Shown here: piece after piece, positions 52,249 through 59,759 of the stretch
How the letters are laid out: each line of letters starts with the position of its first letter
How positions within the stretch are numbered: position 1 is the stretch's first letter
Assembly: GCA_031460455.1 (NCBI GenBank)
Contig: JAVKTQ010000002.1
Location: 186,001-250,000, forward strand
Direction of reading: 5' to 3'
Source of the DNA: Sporomusaceae bacterium
GTDB taxonomy: Bacteria > Bacillota > Negativicutes > Sporomusales > UBA7701
DNA length: 64,000 bases
Position numbers and translations under genes: made by a program
Notes under the pieces: model-generated
Told to the model about the DNA's origin: nothing
Seen by the model: the letters and a program-made list of their open reading frames with translations, nothing else
Databases searched by the model: none

Positions 52249-53691
52249 ATGCTCAAGCTCCCCTCGGGATTCGCGTTCGACCATGCCAACCTCTACGGCG
52301 ACGGCAAAGTGACCGACGCCGACCTCGCCGGCATCGCCGGCCGCATAGCCGCCGCCCACGCCGCCGTCTGCCGCATGCGGGCCACCGGCGAAGTGCGCGG
52401 CCACCTCTCCAAAGACGGCGCCCCCGAAAAAGTCCTCTTCAGCCAGCTGCCCTATGTCGCCGCCGGTAACCTCAACAGCCCGGAATCCATCAGCAGGCTC
52501 AAAGACTTCGGCGCCAGCCTCCGCCACCGCACCGACGCCGTCATCCACTTCGGCATCGGCGGTTCCTACCTCGGCAACCGCGTCCTCTTCGACGCCCACT
52601 GCGGCGAATTTTGGAACAGCCGCTCCCCCGAGGAGCGCGGCGGCTATCCCGAGCTCTATTTCAGCGGCAACAACCTCGATCCCCAGCGCACCCGCGACCT
52701 CATCGGCCACATCCTCGCCGCCACGGCGCAGAAATCGCCCTACCGCCTCCTGCTCGTCGTCGTCTCCAAATCGGGCGCCACCCTCGACACCATGGGCGCC
52801 TTCATGGTCGTCTACGACGCCTTGCGGCAGGCCCCCGGGCTGGATCTCTCCGTAGTCGCCGTCACCGACCCGGCCGAGGGCGACAAAGCCACCCTTCTCA
52901 AAAAACTCGCCCAGGAAAATGGCTGGCCCACCTTCGCCGTCCCCGACGGCATCGGCGGCCGCTTCAGCGTCTTCTCCGAAGTCGGCCTCGTCACCGCCGC
53001 CTGCATCGGCTTCGACATCGACGCCTTCCTTGCCGGTGCGCAGGCCATGGACCAGGCCTGCCAGCAGGGCGACATAAAAACCAACCCCGCCCTCCTGAAC
53101 GCCGCCCTCAAATACCTCGCCGCCGCCAACCACGGCCGCGACATCGAAATCTTCATGCCCTATTCCGACCGGCTCAAAGCCGTCGCCGAATGGTATATCC
53201 AGCTCTTGGCCGAATCCCTCGGCAAACGCACCGACCGGCAGGGGAGGGAGGTCTTCTACGGCCGCACCCCCATAGTCGCCGTCGGCACCACCGACATGCA
53301 CGCCCAGACCCAGCAGCACCAGGACGGCGCCCGTGACAAAGTCGTCCAGTTCGTCCGCATAGCGGCATGGGAAGATGACCCCGTCATCCCCGACGCTTTC
53401 CCCGCCTCCCGCGAGCTATCGAAAATCTCCTCCCTGCGCATGAGCCAAGCCCTCGACACCGCCCTCGCCGCCAACGCCGAGGCCCTCAGCAGCGACGGGC
53501 GCTTCAGCGCCGTCTTCCACCTTCCACGGCTCGACGCCTTCCACCTCGGCGAGCTCCTCTACCTGCTCGCCCTGTCCGTCGCCTACGAAGGCGAACTCGC
53601 CGACGTCGACGCCTTTGATCAGCCCGGTGTCGAAGCCTATAAAAGAATAATGGCTCCTAAACTTGAGGCAATAAAACAGGGCGGACGTTGA
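52249..53691 (+). CDS. pgi: Glucose-6-phosphate isomerase
   Basis: Phosphoglucose isomerase of 480 residues. The SIS-type sugar phosphate sites are HFGIGGSYLGNR near residue 100 and VVSKSGATLDTMGAF near 170, and the GGRFSVFSEVG block near 240 is the family signature. The C-terminal QQHQDGARDKV region supplies the catalytic residues. It links fructose 6-phosphate (for manC) to glucose 6-phosphate (for galU). Last gene of the precursor operon before a strong terminator. Confidence 0.9.
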   Translation: MLKLPSGFAFDHANLYGDGKVTDADLAGIAGRIAAAHAAVCRMRATGEVRGHLSKDGAPEKVLFSQLPYVAAGNLNSPESISRLKDFGASLRHRTDAVIHFGIGGSYLGNRVLFDAHCGEFWNSRSPEERGGYPELYFSGNNLDPQRTRDLIGHILAATAQKSPYRLLLVVVSKSGATLDTMGAFMVVYDALRQAPGLDLSVVAVTDPAEGDKATLLKKLAQENGWPTFAVPDGIGGRFSVFSEVGLVTAACIGFDIDAFLAGAQAMDQACQQGDIKTNPALLNAALKYLAAANHGRDIEIFMPYSDRLKAVAEWYIQLLAESLGKRTDRQGREVFYGRTPIVAVGTTDMHAQTQQHQDGARDKVVQFVRIAAWEDDPVIPDAFPASRELSKISSLRMSQALDTALAANAEALSSDGRFSAVFHLPRLDAFHLGELLYLLALSVAYEGELADVDAFDQPGVEAYKRIMAPKLEAIKQGGR

Positions 53692-53703
53692 TAAGCCAAA
53701 TGC

Positions 53704-53738
53704 AAAAACAGGGAACGCAATCGCGTTCCCTGTTTTTT
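53704..53738. terminator. Bidirectional terminator between pgi and licD
   Basis: A perfect stem, ACAGGGAACGC (53708-53718) against GCGTTCCCTGT (53723-53733), with loop AATC. A run of A precedes it and a run of six T follows, so it can work on both strands for the converging genes. Confidence 0.93.
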
Positions 53739-53740
53739 AT

Positions 53741-54589
53741 TCACATCCCCTGGGGCACGTTGACGATGATTTCGCGCGCGTGGGTCTTGCGCTCGCCTTC
53801 CGGCGGCACCTTCAGAAAATCGCCGTACTTCTTCCGCAGATAGGTATCGGGCCGGTGCGGCGCGAAAAACGTGTAGCCTTCGAAAGAAATCTCCCGCAGC
53901 GGAAAGATATCCCGCCGGTCATGGGGCGGTTTGCTGGAGACCTCCACCCCGCGCGACAGATATTTCTGGCCGGGCTTGTTGAAGAAAATATCGCGGAATC
54001 GCCAGGCGGTCCATTCCGCCGCGTATAGCGCCAGGACGAGCGGCAGGCCGAGGGTATAAAGACCGCATATATACGCGGCTCTGCCGGGGGAGTCTTGGGG
54101 AAGCCTCTTCCTGTACTGCTGCAGGCGGTGGCGGAGCGTCAGCGCCGCCATGACAAGCCGGTTGGGGTAAGAATCGAACGGGAAGATATCCAGATATATT
54201 CCCTGGTGACGAGGAACATAGCCCTTATCCTTTTCAAAAAATTTGCTCCTCGTGTCCCTGATCCGCGGCAGCAAATCGCGGTAATTGACGTCAGTCTCCG
54301 TCGTCTGGAAAACCAGGTCTTCAGGCAGTTCCAGAAACGCTAACGCCCGAAAACGCTCGTAGTCCGCCCGCCGCATAGCGATATCCAGATCGTCGTCCCA
54401 GGGGATAAAACCGCCGTGGCGCACCGCCCCCAGCAGCGTGCCCGATTCCAGCCAGTACTCGATGCCGTGCTTGCGGCAGATATGGTCCACGATACGCAGC
54501 ATGCGCAGCATCACCAGTTGCGCCTGGCGCAAATTCGTATCGCCCATTGCGCGGTTGTCGGGGAACAGCGCCTGATAATCCTCGTCCAC
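53741..54589 (-). CDS. LicD-family phosphotransferase-like protein
   Basis: LicD/FKRP family protein of about 282 residues. The signature GTLLGAVRHGGFIPWDDDLDIAM is complete near residue 55, containing the metal-binding DxD. Family members attach phosphocholine or other phospho-polyols to glycans. I set the start at the GTG at 54589 since GGAGG lies eight bases before it; the GTG at 54628 falls within a terminator hairpin and lacks a site. No choline uptake or CTP-choline gene is present here, so phosphocholine is only a family-based guess. It is transcribed against the upstream operon. Confidence 0.87.
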   Translation of the reverse strand: MDEDYQALFPDNRAMGDTNLRQAQLVMLRMLRIVDHICRKHGIEYWLESGTLLGAVRHGGFIPWDDDLDIAMRRADYERFRALAFLELPEDLVFQTTETDVNYRDLLPRIRDTRSKFFEKDKGYVPRHQGIYLDIFPFDSYPNRLVMAALTLRHRLQQYRKRLPQDSPGRAAYICGLYTLGLPLVLALYAAEWTAWRFRDIFFNKPGQKYLSRGVEVSSKPPHDRRDIFPLREISFEGYTFFAPHRPDTYLRKKYGDFLKVPPEGERKTHAREIIVNVPQGM

Positions 54590-54626
54590 ATCGGTATCCT
54601 CCAGTCCCGTGGCTGATAAACGGTAC

Positions 54627-54660
54627 ACAAAGATGGGGAACTTTCGTTCCCCATCTTTGT
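54627..54660 (-). terminator. Terminator after the autotransporter gene
   Basis: A 15-base perfect inverted repeat (54627-54641 and 54646-54660) with a four-base loop, eight bases after the autotransporter stop. On the minus strand it ends with TTTGT, a short T tract, so termination may be partial, and licD lies directly beyond it. Confidence 0.75.
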
Positions 54661-54668
54661 TAGCTAGC

Positions 54669-56009
54669 TTATTCCTCTTTGGCCTCCGCCGCCTTCGCGT
54701 CCTGGATAACCTTCAGGAGCCGCGAGCCGGGAGCCGCCTGAGCCGAGGCCGGCACGGCCTCAGCGCTCTTCACGGCCGCCTTGTCCGTGCGCTTGCCGCC
54801 GATCCGCCACGTCATGCCCGCGCGGGCCATCTTCTCGCTGCTGGCCATCGCGAAGCCCAGATTGAGGAGAACGTCCTTGCCGCCGCCGTAGTGGTAGAGA
54901 CCTACCGCCACCGCCTGCTGGCCGGCGTAAGTGCCGACACCGATCGCGACCTGGGTAGGCTGCTCGGGATCGTAGTCCAGCGGCGCCAGGCCCGACATGG
55001 CCGCCGACAGGGCGCCCACGCGGTCTACGCGCGATGCGAGGTCGCCGATGGACCTGTTGAATTGACGCATGTTGACGGCATCGGTCGGGGCAATACCGTC
55101 CTGCACGCCATGAATCTGACCGTTAACCGTCGCCTCGCCGCCGACATATAAGTCGCCGCCAATATGGGCGTCGTTGCGAACCCTGAGCTGACCGGCATTG
55201 ACTTTCGCGGCGTCAACGTCATAAGCATCGATAAACGCGGCATTAACCTTAAACGCGTTGACCGTGCAAGCGTTGACCGCGCCGGCGGTGATTCTGGCCG
55301 CATCGATGTCATAAGCATCGATGAACCCGGCGTTAACCTTACCGGCGTTGACCTGACCGGCATTTACCTGGAAAGCGTTCATCTGAATAGCGTTCATCTG
55401 AATAGCGTTGGATTGTACCGCGCTGACCGTGCCGGCGGTGATTCTGGCCGCGTCGATATCATAAGCGTCGATGTAGTCGGCGTCGACTTTATGAGCATCG
55501 ACTTTATACGCATTGACCTTGCCGGCGTTGACCGTACCGGCGGATACTTTGCCGGCGTCGATATCCTTGGCATCGATGTACTGGGCATCGACCTTATACG
55601 CATCGACTTTACCGGCGGATACTTTGCCGGCGTCGATATCCTTGGCGTCGATGTACTTGGCATCGACCTTATACGCATCGACTTTACCGGCGGATACTTT
55701 GCCGGCGTCGATATCCTTGGCGTCGATGTACTTGGCATCAACCTTATCGGCTTTGACCTTATCGGCGGTTAATGTGCCGTCGACAGTCGAGTTTCCTTTG
55801 ACGGTTTGGTTGCCGGTGATTTCCTGGTTTCCACCGACTTTCAAATCGTCACCAACTGTCAAATCGTCACCGACTGTCACATCGTCCCATACTTTCAAAT
55901 CGTCAGTAACTTGTAAATCGCCAGGAACATACACATCGGCCGAGCACGGTACTGCCATAGCTGCCTGGAGAATTAAACACAACGCCAATACCAACAGTTT
56001 TTTCCGCAT
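54669..56009 (-). CDS. Trimeric autotransporter with pentapeptide-repeat stalk and YadA anchor
   Basis: Surface protein of 446 residues. A signal peptide covers residues 1-24 (RKK, hydrophobic core, ending CSAD). Residues 28-80 carry hexad beta-type repeats (LTVGDD, LKVGGN). Residues 81-275 are 39 consecutive pentapeptides of form x-A-x-x-V/I with no insertion; the Ala is invariant. Residues 276-300 return to GGDLYVGG-type beta repeats. The YadA anchor follows (DAVNMRQFNRSIGDL neck near 310, beta strands to WRIGG near 405), then 42 extra residues rich in Ala, Lys and Glu. Trimerisation and outer-membrane insertion follow from the anchor family. GAGGTG stands 11 bases before the ATG. Confidence 0.87.
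   Translation of the reverse strand: MRKKLLVLALCLILQAAMAVPCSADVYVPGDLQVTDDLKVWDDVTVGDDLTVGDDLKVGGNQEITGNQTVKGNSTVDGTLTADKVKADKVDAKYIDAKDIDAGKVSAGKVDAYKVDAKYIDAKDIDAGKVSAGKVDAYKVDAQYIDAKDIDAGKVSAGTVNAGKVNAYKVDAHKVDADYIDAYDIDAARITAGTVSAVQSNAIQMNAIQMNAFQVNAGQVNAGKVNAGFIDAYDIDAARITAGAVNACTVNAFKVNAAFIDAYDVDAAKVNAGQLRVRNDAHIGGDLYVGGEATVNGQIHGVQDGIAPTDAVNMRQFNRSIGDLASRVDRVGALSAAMSGLAPLDYDPEQPTQVAIGVGTYAGQQAVAVGLYHYGGGKDVLLNLGFAMASSEKMARAGMTWRIGGKRTDKAAVKSAEAVPASAQAAPGSRLLKVIQDAKAAEAKEE
55185..55769 (-). repeat. Pentapeptide-coding repeat array, 15-base period
   Basis: Codes for residues 81-275 of the autotransporter: 39 units of 15 bases without a frame change. A stricter 75-base unit (25 residues, KVDAYKVDAKYIDAK type) occurs three times at 55536-55760, nearly identical at the DNA level, which points to recent duplication. 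Another block (YDIDAARITAG) is repeated 150 bases apart. Confidence 0.93.
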
Positions 56010-56097
56010 CTTGTCAAATTCACCTCATCTCTGAATTCCTTAGAATAAAACCCGCTACCCTATGAGCCTGCCTGCATTCCACCACCTCGATCCTGAT

Positions 56098-56121
56098 AAA
56101 AAGCTCGCCCTGGCGAGAGCT
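56098..56121 (-). terminator. Hairpin with T run in the autotransporter leader
   Basis: On the minus strand, CTCGCC and GGCGAG form a short stem with flanking AGCT pairs, followed by five T. It lies about 90 bases before the autotransporter start. It could be an attenuator; no alternative antiterminator fold was found by eye. Confidence 0.35.
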
Positions 56122-56375
56122 TCCGCCGACACCCGACAAGATCAGCGCCGGTAGGTGCCGGTTCGTCCGCGCCGCTATTGGGAAAGCAAACGGGTGAAGT
56201 TTCCGGTGGTAGTAATGCGTAAACAAGGAAAAAATATGCATGGTGCAAAAGAAAAAAATACCGCCCGCAAACAAACCCCATTTAGTTATTATTTTTCCAT
56301 AATTTACCAACGAAGAATGTCTGATTTAGTCTCAGGGCCGGACAAAAAAACCGACAAAATGGTCTTCCCGGCAAC

Positions 56376-56420
56376 AAAAAAAGGCGGGCGGCCAGACCGT
56401 ATGCCCCCGCTGCCGCCCGC
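56376..56420 (-). terminator. Terminator-like hairpin on the minus strand
   Basis: GCGGGCGGC (56384-56392) and GCCGCCCGC (56412-56420) form a nine-base stem with a 19-base loop; on the minus strand it is followed by C and seven T (56376-56382). No gene on the minus strand obviously ends here, so it may stop read-through or act as an attenuator for the autotransporter leader. Confidence 0.5.
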
Positions 56421-56537
56421 TCGCCCCCGCCCGCTATCGCCGCGCCTTGTATTTTTTAAGGGGCAGCCTTACCGCGACCGCCCCGGCCGGCATGGTCTCG
56501 TGCCTCCCGATGCATCCGCCGCGAAAAAAGTCGGAAC

Positions 56538-56573
56538 AATTTACTTGATTTGGTAAATTTTTACAAGTATGAT
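56538..56573 (+). promoter_or_regulatory. Promoter with overlapping operator-like inverted repeat
   Basis: TTGATT (56545-56550) and TATGAT (56568-56573) are spaced by 17 bases, a good sigma-A type promoter for the gene at 56606. The -35 lies within an inverted repeat AATTTAC (56538-56544) / GTAAATT (56553-56559). A third AATTTAC occurs at 56587 after the expected transcription start. This arrangement suggests a repressor site. Confidence 0.6.
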
Positions 56574-56605
56574 ATAAGCAACAACAAAATTTACGGGAGG
56601 GTGAT

Positions 56606-56842
56606 ATGGACAGCCAGCTCGCGCGCATCTACGAACTGAAACTCCAGCTCCTCCATCTGGGCTACCACGGTTTTCAGGTCGACGCCATGATAAAGGAAGT
56701 CATCGGCGCCGCCCTCCCCGAAGAAGTCGGCGCCGAAAAACGGCGCCAGATCATCGAAGCCCTCGAGAAATACGCCTACTTCGCCATCAAAGCCCGCCGC
56801 GGCGGCGGTGGCGACATGCGCCGCACCCAAGGCCCCCGCTAA
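56606..56842 (+). CDS. Small conserved-looking helical protein, unknown function
   Basis: Protein of 78 residues, predicted helical: residues 1-20 (DSQLARIYELKLQLLHLGYHG), then VDAMIKEVIGAAL and a helix with IIEALEKYAYFAIKARR, followed by a Gly/Arg-rich tail. I do not recognise the family. It has its own promoter, a GGGAGG site before the ATG and normal codon use for the region, so I believe it is real. A small zinc-ribbon gene follows. A role as a regulator or adaptor would be speculation. Confidence 0.68.
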   Translation: MDSQLARIYELKLQLLHLGYHGFQVDAMIKEVIGAALPEEVGAEKRRQIIEALEKYAYFAIKARRGGGGDMRRTQGPR

Positions 56843-56877
56843 ACAAACAATTAACCTAAGCCCCCTCAGGAGGTACC

Positions 56878-57072
56878 ATGTTCACCAGCAAAAAACCCAT
56901 CCAGCTCTGGGGCGCCAAGGCCGAAGACCTCTCGCGGGTCTGGATCTGCGGCCACTGCGGCGCCAAAATATACTGCGGCCGCCTGACAGCCAAGCCCGCC
57001 TACCGCTGTCTGTGCGGCAGGGCATCCTGGCGGGCGGTGGGGCACGCGCCGACCGCAGACAGCCTTCTCTAA
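56878..57072 (+). CDS. Small zinc-ribbon protein
   Basis: Protein of 64 residues with CGHCG, a Cys at residue 33 and C-x-C (CLC) near 45, giving enough cysteines for one zinc site. A CAGGAGG ribosome site stands four to ten bases before the ATG. It lies 35 bases after the previous small gene and ends just before a terminator, so the two form a short operon. Function unknown; no DNA-binding helix can be claimed. Confidence 0.7.
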   Translation: MFTSKKPIQLWGAKAEDLSRVWICGHCGAKIYCGRLTAKPAYRCLCGRASWRAVGHAPTADSLL

Positions 57073-57085
57073 AATGGCGGACGGC

Positions 57086-57117
57086 AAAAAATCCTGTGAG
57101 CCTTCACAGGATTTTTT
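57086..57117 (+). terminator. Terminator after the two small genes
   Basis: A 14-base stem: AAAAAATCCTGTGA (57086-57099) with TCACAGGATTTTTT (57104-57117), loop GCCT. The T-rich end and A-rich start make it symmetrical. Confidence 0.93.
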
Positions 57118-57279
57118 AATTCAGTGATAAATTTTTCTTTTCGACGCTTTATGATGCTTAGAAATGCCTATTCCTTACAGGATTTCTTCACAAGGCGTCG
57201 AATATTATGTCGAATAAAGCGTTTAACTTTCACCGTCCGGCCGTCGAAGAAAATAACGTAGAGTGGAGTGTCCGAAAAG

Positions 57280-57783
57280 ATGTCGCCGATTATTGCGGCT
57301 TTTGCTTCCCGCTGGCGCCTGCTCACGGTTCTGGCCATCGTCGCCGCCCTAACCGCCACGATGTATTACCGCAGCCTGCCGCAGCTGCCCCTCGTACCGG
57401 CCGGCGTCTTACCGCAGATTACCATGCCGTCCCAGCCCGGCAAGCCGGTCATGCCCAAGGGCTACCAGCCCGATTTGGCCGTGCGCGATCCCTTTGCCGC
57501 GCCGGCGGAATACCTGGCCAAGCAGCAGCAGCTTTTCCCCGGCGCAGCCCAGGCCAAGCAGGCCAACGCCGAGCGGCAGATCCGCCAGACGGAAATAATG
57601 CCCATCCTCTCCGGAGTCATCATGGCCGGCAACATCGGCTCGGCCATCATCCAATACGGCGCAGACAGCCGTTCCTACCGCAGGGGCGACTACGTCGGCC
57701 CATACCAGATTGTCGCCATCAGCAACAGCTACGTTACGCTGCATGGCCCGGGAGGCCGTCTAACTCTCGGCCTGGGAAGGTGA
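57280..57783 (+). CDS. PilP/GspC-like inner-membrane protein of a secretin system
   Basis: Protein of about 167 residues: one N-terminal membrane helix (about residues 11-30), a Pro-rich linker, a short helical region with KQQQ and KQAN, then a small beta domain with ILSGVIMAGN, AIIQYG, YRRGDYVG and NSYVTLHGPGG. That order matches PilP/GspC homology-region proteins, which tie the secretin to the inner membrane complex. It starts at an ATG, or at GTG 57268 giving four more residues. The secretin gene begins five bases after its stop. Confidence 0.72.
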   Translation: MSPIIAAFASRWRLLTVLAIVAALTATMYYRSLPQLPLVPAGVLPQITMPSQPGKPVMPKGYQPDLAVRDPFAAPAEYLAKQQQLFPGAAQAKQANAERQIRQTEIMPILSGVIMAGNIGSAIIQYGADSRSYRRGDYVGPYQIVAISNSYVTLHGPGGRLTLGLGR

Positions 57784-57787
57784 ACAC

Positions 57788-58999
57788 ATGAGGGGAACTA
57801 AAAAATACATAGCATTGCTCAGCCTGCTCTTACTACTGTTCGCCGGCCGGGCGACCGCCGCGCCGCTCGTAAACATGAACGTCGTCAACACCGAAGTGCG
57901 CGACGTGCTCACCGCCCTGGCCAGCGTCGGCGGCGTCAGCATCGTCGCCGACGACTCGGCTGCCGGCAAAATAACCATCCACCTGGCCAACGTCCCCTTC
58001 GAAACCGCCCTTGACCTCGTCACCAAGACCAAAGGGCTCGTCTACCAGCGGATGGGCCACGTCATCGTCGTCGCCACCCCCGAAAAGCTCAGCAAAGGCT
58101 TCGGCAACGTCCAGATCATCAAGGTCAACTACGCCAAAGCCTCCGAAATCAAAAAGACCCTCGCCCTCATCATCCCCGAAGACCGGCTGAAAGTCGACGA
58201 AGCCACCAACTCCATCGTCTTCAGCGGGTCGCCGGCCGAAGCCGACACCATCCGCAGCACCCTTGAGGAACTCGACATCCCCTACCGGCAGATCTCCCTC
58301 GAAGCCCAGGTTGTGTCCATCAACAGGACGGCCGGCAGGAACCTCGGCATCGACTGGAAATGGTCGGGCCTGCCCGCCAAAACCGAATACGATACATCCT
58401 CAAGCTCCGGCTCGACCAGCAAGACCACCGTCACCCGCGAATACCCGGGCGTCATATCCTTCGGCCGCACCCCCGAGGGCCGGCCGTTCGAATTCACATT
58501 CCAGGCCACGCTAAACGCCCTCATCACCAAGGGCGACGCCAAAATCCTCGCCAAACCCAACATCACCACCATCGACGGCAAAGAAGCCAACATCCTCATC
58601 GGCGATCGCATCCCCGTCCTCGTAGAAAAAACCGAAAACGGCAAAACCACCAACACCATCAGCTACGTCGAAGCCGGCATCCGGCTCAAATACACTCCCC
58701 GCATCAACGCCGACGGGCTGATAACCGCCGCCGTCCACACCGAAGTCAGCACTCCCACCCTCGTCACCGAGATGAAAGCCTACCGCATCAGCACCCGCGA
58801 AGCCGAAACCAACGTCCGCATGAAAGACGGCGAAACCATGGTCATCGGCGGCCTGATCAACACCGAGGAATCGGGTGGCAAGAACCGCATCCCGGGGTTG
58901 GCCGACCTGCCCATCCTCGGCAAACTGTTCGAAAGCAACTCCAAATCCAAATCGGAAACTGAAGTCATGATCTTTCTTACGGCCCGGATAGTCAAATAG
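57788..58999 (+). CDS. Secretin (PilQ/GspD family), short form
   Basis: Outer-membrane secretin of 403 residues with signal peptide (residues 1-25, ending TAA-A). An N0/STN-like domain spans about 28-95 (VRDVLTALASVGGVSIVADD), an N1-like domain 105-165 (IIKVNYAKASEIKKTL), and the secretin barrel 175-403 with the VPVLVEKT-like gate region and GGLINTEESGGKNRIPGLADLPILGKLF near 350. It lacks the AMIN and several N domains of long PilQ. No ATPase, pilin or other assembly gene is next to it in the window. Confidence 0.9.
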   Translation: MRGTKKYIALLSLLLLLFAGRATAAPLVNMNVVNTEVRDVLTALASVGGVSIVADDSAAGKITIHLANVPFETALDLVTKTKGLVYQRMGHVIVVATPEKLSKGFGNVQIIKVNYAKASEIKKTLALIIPEDRLKVDEATNSIVFSGSPAEADTIRSTLEELDIPYRQISLEAQVVSINRTAGRNLGIDWKWSGLPAKTEYDTSSSSGSTSKTTVTREYPGVISFGRTPEGRPFEFTFQATLNALITKGDAKILAKPNITTIDGKEANILIGDRIPVLVEKTENGKTTNTISYVEAGIRLKYTPRINADGLITAAVHTEVSTPTLVTEMKAYRISTREAETNVRMKDGETMVIGGLINTEESGGKNRIPGLADLPILGKLFESNSKSKSETEVMIFLTARIVK

Positions 59000-59018
59000 C
59001 GAAGGGATGTGAGGACCG

Positions 59019-59693
59019 ATGCCGATCCGGATTCTGATCGCCGACGACCATGCCCTGCTTAGGCAAGGCATCAAAAACGTGCTTGAGCTCGAAAGCGATT
59101 TCGCCATCGTCGCCGAAGCCGGCGACGGCGAGGAAGCGGTGCGCAAAGCCGGCGAAGCGGTTCCAGACATAGCCCTCCTGGACATCAACATGCCGCGCCT
59201 CAACGGCCTGGAGGTCACCAAACGCATCCGCGCCGCCCAGCCAAGCGTCAAAGTCATCATCCTTACCATCCACGACGACGAAAGCTATGTCGTCGAAGTC
59301 GTCAAAGCGGGCGCCGCAGGCTACCTTCTCAAGGACGTCGAGCCCGGCATGCTCATCAAAGCAATTCGGACCGTATACGAAGGAGAATCCTTCATCTATC
59401 CCACCCTCGCCAAAAAACTGTTCGGCGAAATCACCCGTCTGGAAGAAGAACGGCGGCACGGTGCGGCCAGCATCCTCCAGCACGGCCGCGACGAGCGCCT
59501 CACCCTGCGCGAGCTCGAAGTCCTGCAGCTCATCGCCAAAGGCCTCAGCAACCAGGAAATCGCTCACAGACTCTTCCTCAGCGAAAAAACCGTCAAGAAC
59601 CACCTCACCAACATCTTCCGCAAAATCGACGTCGCCGACCGCACCCAGGCAGTCCTCTACGCCATCAAAAACAAGATCGTCGTCCTCGACTGA
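59019..59693 (+). CDS. NarL/FixJ family response regulator
   Basis: Two-domain regulator of 224 residues. Receiver: DDH near residue 9, phospho-Asp in LLDINMP near 55, Thr in ILTIHDDE near 83, Lys in LLKDVE near 105. Output: LuxR-type helix-turn-helix, LTLRELEVLQLIAKGLSNQEIAHRL near 160 and SEKTVKNHLTNIF near 188. No sensor kinase is adjacent, so its partner must be elsewhere. It follows the secretin gene by 19 bases and could control it, but this is inference. Confidence 0.92.
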   Translation: MPIRILIADDHALLRQGIKNVLELESDFAIVAEAGDGEEAVRKAGEAVPDIALLDINMPRLNGLEVTKRIRAAQPSVKVIILTIHDDESYVVEVVKAGAAGYLLKDVEPGMLIKAIRTVYEGESFIYPTLAKKLFGEITRLEEERRHGAASILQHGRDERLTLRELEVLQLIAKGLSNQEIAHRLFLSEKTVKNHLTNIFRKIDVADRTQAVLYAIKNKIVVLD

Positions 59694-59726
59694 GCGGGCA
59701 GGCACGCCCGCTCCGCCGGCACATAT

Positions 59727-59759
59727 AATATCCTATCCCGGAAAAGGGGGTAGGATATT
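59727..59759 (+). terminator. Hairpin with T run before the GT2-like gene
   Basis: AATATCCTATCCC (59727-59739) pairs with GGGGTAGGATATT (59747-59759) through 13 pairs including one G-U, followed by TTTGCTTTT. It may terminate the regulator transcript. It also contains the purine-rich segment that is the only ribosome-site candidate for the gene starting at 59760, so it may instead control translation. Confidence 0.75.

Larger units (their letters stand above)
56010..56537. other. Long divergent intergenic region
   Basis: I find no supported gene in these 528 bases; the small open frames on both strands lack ribosome sites and family resemblance. Read on the minus strand (towards the autotransporter) it holds a hairpin followed by five T at 56098-56121 and a stronger one at 56376-56420 (GCGGGCGGC / GCCGCCCGC then seven T). 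I looked for cyclic-di-GMP, cobalamin, purine and molybdenum-cofactor riboswitch consensus and saw none. It is probably the promoter and leader of the autotransporter gene. Confidence 0.45.

Noticed and set aside
51799-53319. 506-residue open frame on the minus strand opposite pgi
   Set aside because: It is Gly/Ala/Val/Glu-rich shadow coding from a GC-rich gene; the plus-strand Pgi motifs are unambiguous.
55164-55772. 202-residue plus-strand open frame with Gly-Val-Asp repeats
   Set aside because: It is the complement of the pentapeptide repeat array, so it inherits a 15-base period; no ribosome site or signal peptide.
54669-56009. Reading the Asp-Ala repeats as a CRISPR-like or satellite array
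   Set aside because: The repeats are in frame with signal peptide and anchor at both ends, so they are coding.
56155-56556. 133-residue plus-strand frame and 96-residue minus-strand frame in the intergenic region
   Set aside because: Low-complexity, no ribosome site, no recognisable domain, and the frames cross terminator-like hairpins.
56010-56605. Possible riboswitch in the long leader
   Set aside because: Conserved cores of common riboswitch classes were not seen; only simple hairpins with T runs are present.
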